A stretch of DNA of 37,342 bases from Flavobacteriaceae bacterium (GTDB lineage: Bacteria > Bacteroidota > Bacteroidia > Flavobacteriales > Flavobacteriaceae). The number at the start of each line of letters is the position of its first letter. Positions within the stretch are counted from its first letter, which is position 1. Both the position numbers and the translations under genes were made by a program. The notes beneath the pieces are model-generated. The model was not told where the DNA came from. It made no database searches and saw only the letters and a program-made list of their open reading frames with translations. Shown here in pieces: positions 1-6,930 of this stretch. Location of the stretch: NCBI GenBank assembly GCA_021648445.1, contig JAKISU010000012.1:1-37342 (forward strand), written 5' to 3'.

Positions 1-2
1 TC

Positions 3-119
3 AGAGCTAAAGTGATTGATTTCCTTGATAATCAAATTTGGATAAATGATGAATTCGAAAATAGATTAACCGATAATTTCCAAATCATTAAACCCAATTT
101 TTCGGGTTCCTATCTGTAA
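3..119 (+). pseudogene. 3' end of an unidentified reading frame (possibly IPT/TIG-like), cut by window edge
   Basis: An open frame of 38 codons runs from the window edge to a TAA at 117-119. Its last residues read LTDNFQIIKPNFSGSYL. The DNFQIIKP stretch resembles the closing strand of an IPT/TIG domain, which in Bacteroidota surface proteins often precedes NHL repeats. The NHL-encoding frame begins directly after it in a different frame, so this may be the upstream half of the same gene separated by a frameshift or small deletion. The domain assignment is inference from a short stretch; the stop and the frame change are seen directly. Confidence 0.4.
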
Positions 120-120
120 T

Positions 121-636
121 GAGTATAATAGTTCTAGAATAAGAAAAATTACACCCGAAGGCTTGATAAGTACATTGGCAGGCGGAGAAAGAGGGTATGC
201 TGATGGGCAAGGTGCTGATGCAAAATTTGATTATCCTTATGGTTTAGCCGTAGATTCATCAAGTAATATAATTGTTGTAGACGCTGGTAATAACAAAATA
301 AGAAAAATAAGCCCTATGGGGTTGGTAAGTACAATTGCAGGTAGTACTGAAGGTTATGAGGATGGAAAAGGTGAAGCAGCAAAATTTAATTTCCCTTATG
401 GGCTAACTGTAGATAAGTTAGATAATATTTATGTTGCTGATTACTCTAATATGAGAATCCGAAAAATAACTCCTGATGGCACAGTAAGCACCTTGGCAGG
501 CGATGGATTTTATGGTTTTGACGATGGAGAAGGGTTAAATGTTAAAATAGCCTTTCCAAGAGGTATTACTGTTGACGATGATTTTAACCTCTATTTTACA
601 CAAAATTTTGTGGTAAGAAAGATTACCCAAGAGTAA
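121..636 (+). pseudogene. NHL-repeat (beta-propeller) protein, 5'-truncated or frameshifted
   Basis: This frame encodes about three NHL-type repeats. Each has the pattern IRKI(T/S)P.G..ST(L/I)AG....G..DG.G..AKF..P.G(L/I).VD...N(I/L)YV.D. NHL repeats fold into beta-propellers and are common in secreted Bacteroidota proteins. The frame is open from 70, after a TAA at 67-69, but has no ATG. The first possible start is a TTG at 163 inside a repeat, and the residues EYNSSRIRKITPEG just before it clearly belong to a repeat. The protein therefore lacks its signal peptide and first blades. The most likely explanation is a decayed 3' remnant of a larger gene whose upstream part is the frame ending at 119. 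The 3' end is intact and lies just before a terminator. Confidence 0.65.
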
Positions 637-660
637 AAAAAGAAAAAGATATTTTAGAAA

Positions 661-690
661 AAAGACCGAAGCCTATACTTCGGTTTTTTC
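661..690. terminator. Bidirectional intrinsic terminator between NHL remnant and lipB
   Basis: A perfect 7-bp stem, ACCGAAG (665-671) with CTTCGGT (678-684), is closed by a 6-nt loop. It is flanked by A-rich sequence on the left and TTTTTTCTTTT on the right, so it can act in both directions. The lipB stop codon (673-675 on the minus strand) lies in the loop. Confidence 0.8.
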
Positions 691-1392
691 TTTTATAAAC
701 TCAACTTTAAAAATTACTGAAAAATGTTTGAGTATTTTCTCTTTTACTTCGTTAATGTCAACTTTTTTACCCAATTCAACTTCCATAGAAGTAACTGTTT
801 TACCACGAATACCACAAGGAATGATATGATCAAAATAGCCTAAATTAGTATTTATATTCAATGCAAAACCATGCATAGTAACCCAACGACTACTTCTTAC
901 ACCCAACGCACATATTTTACGGGCAAACGGTGTAGCTACATCTAACCAAACTCCGGTTTCGCCATCGCTACGCTCACCTTTTATGCCGTACTCGGCTAAG
1001 ACTAAGATCATAGTTTCTTCTAACAGGCGTAAGTATTTATGAATATCTGTAAAGAAATTCTCCAGATCTAAAATGGGATAGCCTACTATTTGTCCATAAC
1101 CATGATAGGTAATATCACCACCGCGATCTACTTTATGATAAGATATTCTTTTTTCTGAGAGTTGCTTTTTTGTGAGTAGTAGATTATTTATATCTCCGCT
1201 TTTACCTAACGTATAAACATGAGGATGCTCTACAAATAGAAAATAGTTTGGTGTTTCTAACTTTAAATCTTCATCTCTATTCTTTTTCTTAAGTAAGATG
1301 GTAGCATCAAATAATTGCTTTTGATACGCTAGCACTTCTTTATAATCTTTAGTGCCTAGATCTTGAAGCTGTATTTTATTTATTTTCGCCAC
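673..1392 (-). CDS. lipB: Octanoyl-[ACP]:protein N-octanoyltransferase LipB
   Basis: LipB moves the octanoyl chain from octanoyl-ACP onto the lipoyl-domain lysine of 2-oxoacid dehydrogenases and the glycine cleavage H protein. This is the first step of lipoate biosynthesis, followed by LipA, in the cytoplasm. The 239-aa protein has the family signature RGGDITYHG (residues 90-98). The catalytic lysine lies in ARKICALG (K159) and the catalytic cysteine in IPCGIRGK (C193). The length is normal. The start is a GTG at 1392; there is no upstream in-frame ATG, and the N-terminus (KIQLQDLGTKDY) matches the usual family beginning. The gene is monocistronic in appearance and ends in a shared bidirectional terminator. 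Confidence 0.93.
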   Translation of the reverse strand: MAKINKIQLQDLGTKDYKEVLAYQKQLFDATILLKKKNRDEDLKLETPNYFLFVEHPHVYTLGKSGDINNLLLTKKQLSEKRISYHKVDRGGDITYHGYGQIVGYPILDLENFFTDIHKYLRLLEETMILVLAEYGIKGERSDGETGVWLDVATPFARKICALGVRSSRWVTMHGFALNINTNLGYFDHIIPCGIRGKTVTSMEVELGKKVDINEVKEKILKHFSVIFKVEFIKEKTEV

Positions 1393-1460
1393 GAATTCAC
1401 GAATTATTTTTTAGTATAATTTCTATTATTTGCCACTAATCCACGAATTATTTATTGTTC
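1387..1460. repeat. Imperfect direct repeat upstream of lipB
   Basis: Two copies of a GCCAC..(T)CACGAATTATTT-like unit lie about 46 bp apart (1388-1409 and 1432-1453): CCACGAATTCACGAATTATT and CCACTAATCCACGAATTATT. The first copy overlaps the lipB start codon. No function is evident; it is probably a short spacer duplication. Confidence 0.45.
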
Positions 1461-1485
1461 AATTTGTGTTTGTAGTCGAAACAGA

Positions 1486-1518
1486 CTCCCTCCCCTTTGG
1501 GGAGGGCTGGGGAGGGGA
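1486..1518. repeat. GC-rich palindromic spacer repeat, CCCTCCCC type, copy 1
   Basis: A perfect 8-bp stem, CCCTCCCC-TTT-GGGGAGGG (1488-1506), is followed by CTGGGGAGGGGA. It lies just 3' of the lipoprotein gene on the minus strand and could also stop its transcription. The same layout recurs at 2281-2313, and a longer relative lies at 6807-6857. Confidence 0.7.
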
Positions 1519-1520
1519 TT

Positions 1521-2249
1521 TTATTTCAACTTCACTTCAAAATCTAATAACTTCTGATTTTTAATAATTGAATCCATCGGAACCTCTATAGTCATTGTTT
1601 TTTTATCATTACTAAGTTTAGCACCTTTAAAAGAAACACTTTTAATTTCGCTTTCAAAATGATAGATAATTTTATACAAACCACCTTCTAAAAATGCAGA
1701 TGCCTCTTTAATTTCATTGAGTTGTTCTTCAGTTACATCTTTTAGTGTAACTTTTCTTGAAAAGGTTTTGCCTTTAAATGAATAGCTTACATCAGAATTT
1801 GAAGGCATACTTTTATCCTTTTTTTTCTTTTTTTCACTTAATGCTTGCGCTTTGGCAATTTTCTGCTCCATGTTCTTTAATTCAGAAATGTTATTAAAAT
1901 CCATTTTAAAATCTAGTAGCATTTTGCCTTTCTCTTCATCAACTTGCATATGTAGTTTTAGGTCTTTTAAATCTTCAATTATTTCTTTATCCTCTTTATC
2001 AAGTGCTGCTATACTATCTTTGTTTTCTTCTAAAATGTCTTTAAAAAATATAATAGTATCTAGCACTTTTGATTCTTTTAAAGAATCATTAGGACTCATT
2101 TCACCCATTGATCTCATCATTTCACTCATATCAATTTTAAAGGCATATTTTCCACTACCATTATTATTTATATAAATTTCTTCAGTAAACATACAGCTGG
2201 TAAGGCTTGTTATTAAACCGATAAAAAGTAGTAAAGTTTTGAGTTTCAT
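1521..2249 (-). CDS. Hypothetical outer/periplasmic lipoprotein
   Basis: The 242-aa protein begins with a lipoprotein signal peptide: a charged MKLK, a hydrophobic stretch, then the lipobox LTSC with the modified cysteine at residue 19. The mature part is very rich in Lys, Glu and Asp. It contains a long helical, probably coiled-coil stretch around residues 60-150 and a beta-rich C-terminus. The opening EEIYINNNGSGKYAFKIDMS is beta-strand-like. No catalytic motif is recognisable and no function can be given. It is anchored in a membrane by lipid, and its promoter must lie in the 65-bp gap towards the yqaE-like gene. A GC-rich hairpin lies directly after its stop codon. Confidence 0.75.
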   Translation of the reverse strand: MKLKTLLLFIGLITSLTSCMFTEEIYINNNGSGKYAFKIDMSEMMRSMGEMSPNDSLKESKVLDTIIFFKDILEENKDSIAALDKEDKEIIEDLKDLKLHMQVDEEKGKMLLDFKMDFNNISELKNMEQKIAKAQALSEKKKKKDKSMPSNSDVSYSFKGKTFSRKVTLKDVTEEQLNEIKEASAFLEGGLYKIIYHFESEIKSVSFKGAKLSNDKKTMTIEVPMDSIIKNQKLLDFEVKLK

Positions 2250-2280
2250 AGTAATTAATCTTATTTTTATTACAAATAAA

Positions 2281-2313
2281 TCCCCTTCCCTTTGGGAAGG
2301 GCTAGGGATGGGC
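2281..2313. repeat. GC-rich palindromic spacer repeat, CCCTTCCC type, copy 2
   Basis: A perfect stem, CCCTTCCC-TTT-GGGAAGGG (2283-2301), is followed by CTAGGGATGGG. It has the same build as the repeat at 1486-1518: both stem arms carry the same position change (TCC to TTC, GGA to GAA), so pairing is kept. It lies immediately downstream of the Pmp3/YqaE-like gene on the minus strand. Confidence 0.7.
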
Positions 2314-2314
2314 T

Positions 2315-2473
2315 TTAATTTTTAGCACCATTCAAAATAATGAGTGCAGCTAAAATCCCTGGAATCCAACCCAGAACAGTCAAAATTAATACAATTAAAA
2401 TTGACCCACAATCTTTATCAACAACAGCTAAAGGCGGACAAATAATAGCTAGCAATACACGTAAACACCCCAT
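2315..2473 (-). CDS. YqaE/Pmp3 family small membrane protein
   Basis: This encodes a 52-aa two-helix membrane protein of the UPF0057 (YqaE/Pmp3) family. In bacteria the family is linked to membrane stress, though its biochemical role is unknown; the yeast relative Pmp3 affects membrane potential. The sequence has the family core LLAIICPPLAV followed by the second helix LGWIPGILAALIILN. The chosen start is the ATG giving MGCLRVLLAII. An upstream in-frame ATG at 2509 would add 12 residues not seen in the family. It is probably inner-membrane and lies in the same direction as the lipoprotein gene, but a hairpin separates the two. Confidence 0.85.
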   Translation of the reverse strand: MGCLRVLLAIICPPLAVVDKDCGSILIVLILTVLGWIPGILAALIILNGAKN

Positions 2474-2578
2474 AGTTATAATATTCAAATATAAGTTAAT
2501 TAAATTCATTTATAGGACGTTAACACCTAGTTATTGTTACGTTTTTTAATAAGAATAATTTATAGTAGTTTAGTAAGC

Positions 2579-3637
2579 ATGAAAATATGTAAAATATGTT
2601 GTGTAATTATTATTGTATTGAGTTCTTTTATATGCAATGCTCAATATCGGTTTTCAGGAAATGTCGAAAATGACAGCTTACATAGTACAGCTTATTTATC
2701 TATCATTGAAGATTATAGAAAAATTTCAGGTGTGCATGAAGAGCAAATCATCAGTAAAGTTAAAATCAATACTAATTTTTTTGAGTTTAAAGGAAATAAT
2801 CTTGATGTAAAGAATAAGATCTATAGGATACATATCGATAACTGTAATGACTATGAGTTAGATGCAAACCATTTTAATGGAAAATGTGACGCTAGCAGAG
2901 AAATCATTTTTATTGCAAATAACCGAGATACAGTTAGTTTGCCTATTTCTTTAGATAATCAGATATTCTGTGCCATTGAATCTAATAATAAACATGCTAA
3001 TGCCCTTTTTCAAATAGATTCATTAAAAGAACAAATGCGATATGATTATGGTAATTATAGAAGTGAAGCCAATCGAAAACTAAACAATAAAAAATGGTTT
3101 GCTAAACTGCAAGAATTTGGCGAACAGCAAGATGAACCTTTAGCCGAGTTGTATATTTATAATTTTTTATCTAACAGAAGTAGCGATCTATATTCATATT
3201 ATTTGAAAGATATTAATTCTAATGAATATTATGACGGATTGCTCGATAGGCTTAAAAGTAAGTATCCAAAATCTTTGTATGTTGGACAATATGAAAACGA
3301 AATAACTTCTGATAGATTTATCTCATCTTCATCAAAATCAAATATATTTTTATGGAAATATCTTGCGTATGGTTTGTTATTATTATCAATCTTAGGCAAT
3401 GTACTTCTCCTGTTTAAACTTAAAAGAATCAAGAAAAAACAGAAAGAAAGTTTAACGGATCAGTTAACTCAACAAGAACAAAAAATTCTGGATCTTATTC
3501 TTGAAGGTAAGACCAATAAAGAAATTGCTACTGAAGTTTTTGTAAGCCTAAGCACAGTAAAAACCCATATTAATAATCTATATAAAAAGTTAGATGTAGC
3601 AACTAGAGAGCAAGTTAAGCTATTGTTTGATAAGTAA
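2579..3637 (+). CDS. Membrane-anchored LuxR-type transcriptional regulator with extracytoplasmic domain
   Basis: The 352-aa protein has a signal peptide or first membrane anchor (MKICKICCVIIIVLSSFICNAQ), about 230 extracytoplasmic residues, one membrane helix (about 258-280) and a LuxR-type helix-turn-helix at 296-350. The HTH core is GKTNKEIATEVFVSLSTVK followed by the recognition-helix residues THINNLYKKL. The periplasmic start, YRFSGNVENDSL..AYLSI, resembles a DUF4369-like beta domain, which is inference. The design implies a one-step sensor in which an outside signal directly changes a DNA-binding domain held at the membrane. The start is the ATG before the signal peptide; an earlier TTG frame adds 15 unlikely residues. 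There is no kinase or receiver domain and no obvious partner gene next to it. Confidence 0.82.
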   Translation: MKICKICCVIIIVLSSFICNAQYRFSGNVENDSLHSTAYLSIIEDYRKISGVHEEQIISKVKINTNFFEFKGNNLDVKNKIYRIHIDNCNDYELDANHFNGKCDASREIIFIANNRDTVSLPISLDNQIFCAIESNNKHANALFQIDSLKEQMRYDYGNYRSEANRKLNNKKWFAKLQEFGEQQDEPLAELYIYNFLSNRSSDLYSYYLKDINSNEYYDGLLDRLKSKYPKSLYVGQYENEITSDRFISSSSKSNIFLWKYLAYGLLLLSILGNVLLLFKLKRIKKKQKESLTDQLTQQEQKILDLILEGKTNKEIATEVFVSLSTVKTHINNLYKKLDVATREQVKLLFDK

Positions 3638-3724
3638 CTATACCCTTGCTTTTTAAAAAGTTTAAAAAGCTTGAATTTTATAAAAATTTGTATTTTAATC
3701 AAATGCTTATCAATTAGTTACGAT

Positions 3725-3779
3725 TAAGTCTTAAATCTTGGTTCTATTAGCGAAGCGGTCTGACGTCTTTAACCAGACA
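3725..3779 (+). repeat. Dispersed ~50-bp repeat with AGCGAAGCGGTCT core, copy A
   Basis: The order of blocks is AAGTCTTAAATCTT, a short gap, then AGCGAAGCGGTCT, then CCAGAC. The same order occurs at 18370-18420 (same strand) and 36133-36179 (opposite strand). It lies in the 273-bp spacer between the LuxR-type gene and the thioredoxin-TPR gene. Otherwise that spacer shows only AT-rich sequence. Confidence 0.7.
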
Positions 3780-3910
3780 CTACTGATTAGATAATAATAA
3801 TTTATAAAAATCAACCCTAGTTCTAGTACCCATTTCAACCCTTACTTATCTTATTTATTTTGATGTTTTTTGAATTTTAGCGTACTGTTAAATTCAAAAA
3901 TTCAATCTAT

Positions 3911-4792
3911 ATGAAAATTCGCATTTTAATTTTTACTCTTTTATGTTATTATTTAAATTTTGGTCAATCTTTAAATAAAGAAATTACAGATCAAGGCACA
4001 CCTTTTTTATTAGGTAAAATTAATAAAGAAGGATTAACTTCTGATAACTACAAAACTTGGTTTAGTAAAGAATATGATAACTATCAACCCAATCAAGAAA
4101 CTATAAATAAAATTTCTAATATTTTAAATGATTATACAATTACTATGTTTTTAGGGACTTGGTGCGGCGATAGTAAACGTGAAGTGCCCAGATTCTATAA
4201 AGTGTTAGAAGCTAGTAACTATCCTATGGAACAACTTACTGTTGTTGCATTAAGTGGCAAATCCAATATGTATAAACAAAGCCCAAATCATGAAGAAAAA
4301 GGATTGAATATTCATAGAGTACCCACTTTTATTTTTTATAAAAATGGAGTTGAGGTCAATAGAATTGTAGAATCTCCGGTTGTATCTTTAGAAGAAGATA
4401 TTCAAAGCATTTTAGAGAATAATTATGAGCCAAATTATAAAGTGGTGACAAAAGTAAATAAGATGTTGCAAGAGTTTGGTACTAAAAAATTCAATCGAAA
4501 AATCAAAAATCAGATTTCGGTATTAAAAAAAAACGTTAAAAGTATGTATGAATTAAATACCTATGCACGTATTTTGAAGAGTACAAACAGAACTAAAGAA
4601 GCCATTGAAGTATTAAAACTAAACACCAAACTATTTCCTGAAAAACCTGGAGTATTTGTGAGTTTAGCCAATGCTTTTTATAGTTCAGATAATAAAGAAG
4701 AAGCATTGGTCAATTACAAAAAAGGATTGAAATTAAATCCGGATAACGAAAAATTAAAAACAACAATCCTACGATTAAAAAATAATAATTAA
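3911..4792 (+). CDS. Secreted thioredoxin-fold protein with C-terminal TPR repeats
   Basis: The 293-aa protein carries an N-terminal signal peptide (MKIRILIFTLLCYYLNFGQS). A thioredoxin-like domain spans about residues 60-165, with the active-site loop FLGTWCGDSKRE (W84-C85-G86-D87-S88) and the cis-proline strand RVPTFIFYKNG. Only the first of the two usual redox cysteines is present (CxxS), so it cannot form the normal CxxC disulfide. It may act as a monothiol reductase, isomerase-like factor or binding module. Residues about 205-290 form two TPR-like helix pairs (AEx-type pattern LANAFYSSDNKEEALVNYKK), suggesting protein binding. The location is probably periplasmic. It precedes lysS with a promoter between them. 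Confidence 0.82.
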   Translation: MKIRILIFTLLCYYLNFGQSLNKEITDQGTPFLLGKINKEGLTSDNYKTWFSKEYDNYQPNQETINKISNILNDYTITMFLGTWCGDSKREVPRFYKVLEASNYPMEQLTVVALSGKSNMYKQSPNHEEKGLNIHRVPTFIFYKNGVEVNRIVESPVVSLEEDIQSILENNYEPNYKVVTKVNKMLQEFGTKKFNRKIKNQISVLKKNVKSMYELNTYARILKSTNRTKEAIEVLKLNTKLFPEKPGVFVSLANAFYSSDNKEEALVNYKKGLKLNPDNEKLKTTILRLKNNN

Positions 4793-4831
4793 AAGAGCCT
4801 TTTCGTTTTTCTTTAATCGGGTTAAATAATG

Positions 4832-4839
4832 TAATTTTG
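4832..4839 (+). promoter_or_regulatory. Bacteroidota -7 promoter box (TAATTTTG) of lysS
   Basis: TAATTTTG matches the Bacteroidota -7 consensus TAnnTTTG and lies 22 bp before the lysS ATG. The -33 region is T-rich (CGTTTTTCTTTA) without an exact TTTG. Confidence 0.6.
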
Positions 4840-4861
4840 CTGTTTTAAAAAATTATACAGC

Positions 4862-6562
4862 ATGCAGCTTTCCGAACAAGAACAAGTAAGACGAGAAAAA
4901 TTAACCAAACTACGAGAGCTGGGTATCAATCCATATCCGGCAGATTTATTTCCGGTAAATCATACTTCAAAAGAGGTTAAAGAAAATTATGAAGAAGGTA
5001 AAAAGGTTATTGTTGCAGGCCGTTTAATGTCTCGTCGTATTCAGGGAAGTGCAAGTTTTGCAGAACTACAAGATAGCGAAGGTAGAATACAAGTATATTT
5101 TAAAAGAGATGAAATTTGTACCGGCGAAGACAAAAGTAAATACAACGATATTTATAAAAAACTCTTAGATATTGGAGATTTTATCGGTATTGAAGGAGAA
5201 TTGTTTACCACTCAAGTGGGAGAAAAGACTATAAAAGTAAAAGACTTCACCTTATTAAGTAAAGCTTTAAAACCATTGCCATTACCCAAAGTTGACGCTG
5301 AAGGAAATGTCCATGACGAGTTTAATGACCCTGAATTACGTTATAGACAACGTTATGCTGACTTGGTGGTGAATCCGAAAGTGAAAGAAGTTTTTATAAA
5401 ACGTACTAAAATTACCAATTCTATCCGTCAGTTTTTGAACGAACGCGGATATTTAGAGGTTGAAACTCCAATTTTACAACCTATTCCGGGAGGTGCAGCT
5501 GCACGACCATTTATTACACATCACAATGCACTAGATATTCCTTTGTATTTGCGTGTTGCCAATGAATTGTATCTAAAACGATTGATAGTTGGTGGTTTTG
5601 ATGCAGTATATGAGTTTTCGAAAGATTTTAGAAACGAAGGAATGGATAGAACTCATAATCCTGAGTTTACCATCATGGAATTATATGTTGCTTATAAAGA
5701 TTATCATTGGATGATGGAAACAACCGAGCAACTATTAGAAAAAGTAGCATTAGATTCTAACGGAACTACCGAAGTGACGGTTGGTGAGAATAAAATTAAT
5801 TTTAAAGCACCTTATGCTAGAGTTCCAATTTTGGAAGCCATAAAAATACATACAGGTTTTGATGTTGCAGAAATGAATGAAGATGAATTGCGAGATGTGT
5901 GTAAAAAAGTTGGGATTGAAGTAGACGAAACGATGGGAAAAGGAAAATTGATTGATGAATTGTTCGGTGAAAAATGTGAACATAATTATATTCAACCTAC
6001 CTTTATTACCGATTATCCAAAAGAAATGAGTCCACTTTGTAAAGAACATCGTGATAACCCTGAATTGACAGAGCGTTTTGAATTGATGGTAAACGGAAGT
6101 GAATTGGCAAATGCATATTCAGAGCTAAACGATCCGATAGATCAATTAGAACGTTTTCAAGACCAATTAAAACTGTCTGAAAAAGGTGATGATGAAGCAA
6201 TGTTTATTGATTTAGATTTTGTGCGTGCATTAGAATATGGAATGCCACCAACATCTGGTATCGGCATTGGTATTGACCGTTTGGTGATGTTTATGACCAA
6301 TAATAGTTCTATTCAAGAAGTACTGTTCTTTCCACAAATGAGACCTGAAGTGCGAGCCGCACAGGCAATTGAATTAAACGATGAAGAAAAAGCAGTCTTA
6401 AAGATCTTAAAAGACAATTCTCCAATTAATTTAGGTGAACTTAAAACCCAATCAGATTTAAGTAATAAAAAGTGGGATAAAACCATCAAAAGTTTGACTA
6501 AAAATAAGTTGGCTAAGGTTACTAAAACGGATGATGGTTTGTTTGTGACAATTGTTGACTAG
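4862..6562 (+). CDS. lysS: Lysyl-tRNA synthetase, class II
   Basis: This cytoplasmic enzyme charges tRNA-Lys with lysine using ATP. The 566-aa protein has an N-terminal OB-fold anticodon-binding domain (about residues 50-150, with GRLMSRRIQGSASFAELQD). The class II catalytic core follows: motif 1 region around ETPILQPIPGGAAARPF, motif 2 DFRNEGMDRTHNPEFTIMEL and motif 3 GIGIGIDRLVMF. About 70 residues follow the normal end of the family. This basic C-terminal extension (LNDEEKAVLKILKDNS... to the end) is probably a small winged-helix-like tail, known from several Bacteroidota LysS proteins. The start ATG is preceded by AT-rich leader and a -7 box, with no Shine-Dalgarno. Confidence 0.96.
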   Translation: MQLSEQEQVRREKLTKLRELGINPYPADLFPVNHTSKEVKENYEEGKKVIVAGRLMSRRIQGSASFAELQDSEGRIQVYFKRDEICTGEDKSKYNDIYKKLLDIGDFIGIEGELFTTQVGEKTIKVKDFTLLSKALKPLPLPKVDAEGNVHDEFNDPELRYRQRYADLVVNPKVKEVFIKRTKITNSIRQFLNERGYLEVETPILQPIPGGAAARPFITHHNALDIPLYLRVANELYLKRLIVGGFDAVYEFSKDFRNEGMDRTHNPEFTIMELYVAYKDYHWMMETTEQLLEKVALDSNGTTEVTVGENKINFKAPYARVPILEAIKIHTGFDVAEMNEDELRDVCKKVGIEVDETMGKGKLIDELFGEKCEHNYIQPTFITDYPKEMSPLCKEHRDNPELTERFELMVNGSELANAYSELNDPIDQLERFQDQLKLSEKGDDEAMFIDLDFVRALEYGMPPTSGIGIGIDRLVMFMTNNSSIQEVLFFPQMRPEVRAAQAIELNDEEKAVLKILKDNSPINLGELKTQSDLSNKKWDKTIKSLTKNKLAKVTKTDDGLFVTIVD

Positions 6563-6576
6563 CAAGTTACCTTGTC

Positions 6577-6596
6577 ATTCCTGCGCAGGCAGGAAT
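6577..6596. repeat. GC-rich palindrome after lysS
   Basis: The stem is ATTCCTGC (6577-6584), the loop GCAG, and the second arm GCAGGAAT (6589-6596). It starts 15 bp after the lysS stop and sits in a TGTCATTCCTG context known from dispersed Bacteroidota spacer repeats. It could end lysS transcription only weakly, since no T-run follows. Confidence 0.6.
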
Positions 6597-6624
6597 CCAT
6601 AATAAAAAATAAATCTTAATAAGG

Positions 6625-6795
6625 GTGGATAAAATTGTAATTATTGGAAACGGTTTTGATTTAGCTCATGGGTTAAAGACTTCTTATAAAGATTTAATGA
6701 ATTTTATTTTAAGTCACTGTTGGTGTTTTTTACCAACAGTTAAGAGTTTTGTTGGTAAAAAACACCAACAAAGGCAAATATTTTTTTCAATTTAA
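6625..6795 (+). pseudogene. Remnant of an AbiH-type phage abortive-infection gene (N-terminus only)
   Basis: A GTG-initiated frame reads VDKIVIIGNGFDLAHGLK, then TSYKDLMNFILS. This is the characteristic beginning of AbiH-family abortive-infection proteins, whose members usually start with VIIGNGFDLAHG..TSY and run for several hundred residues. Here the similarity ends near 6714, where a perfect 21-bp inverted repeat begins, and the frame closes at 6793-6795 after 56 codons. It is therefore a 5' remnant of a lost defence gene. The family assignment rests on one strong motif. A functional 56-aa peptide cannot be excluded but is unlikely. Confidence 0.7.
6718..6770. repeat. Perfect 21-bp inverted repeat with self-complementary arms
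   Basis: The left arm (6718-6738) runs TGTTGGT-GTTTTTT-ACCAACA and the right arm (6750-6770) TGTTGGT-AAAAAAC-ACCAACA. The right arm is the exact reverse complement of the left. An 11-nt loop separates them. Each arm also begins with TGTTGGT and ends with ACCAACA, so each can fold on itself. The repeat interrupts the AbiH remnant. Confidence 0.85.
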
Positions 6796-6806
6796 CTGAA
6801 TTAAAA

Positions 6807-6857
6807 CTCCTCCCCTTATTTCAAGGGGAGGTGTCCGCCTTTTGCGGACGGAGGGGT
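6807..6857. repeat. Double-stem GC-rich spacer repeat (CCTCCCCTT / GTCCGC)
   Basis: Two hairpins are adjacent: CCTCCCCTT with AAGGGGAGG (6809-6831), then GTCCGC with GCGGAC (6833-6849), closed by GGAGGGG. It is related in its outer sequence to the CCCTCCCC repeats at 1486 and 2281. Confidence 0.65.
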
Positions 6858-6874
6858 TATTAAGAGGTCTTTAT

Positions 6875-6904
6875 AAAAAGAATTACTCGTTTGTAATTCT
6901 TTTT
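6875..6904. terminator. Long A/T stem terminator
   Basis: A perfect 12-bp stem, AAAAAGAATTAC (6875-6886) and GTAATTCTTTTT (6893-6904), has a 6-nt loop and a T-run that continues to 6906. No intact gene precedes it; it is probably the terminator left from the lost gene. It works in both directions. Confidence 0.6.
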
Positions 6905-6930
6905 TTAATATTAGATCTTATCTAGTATAC

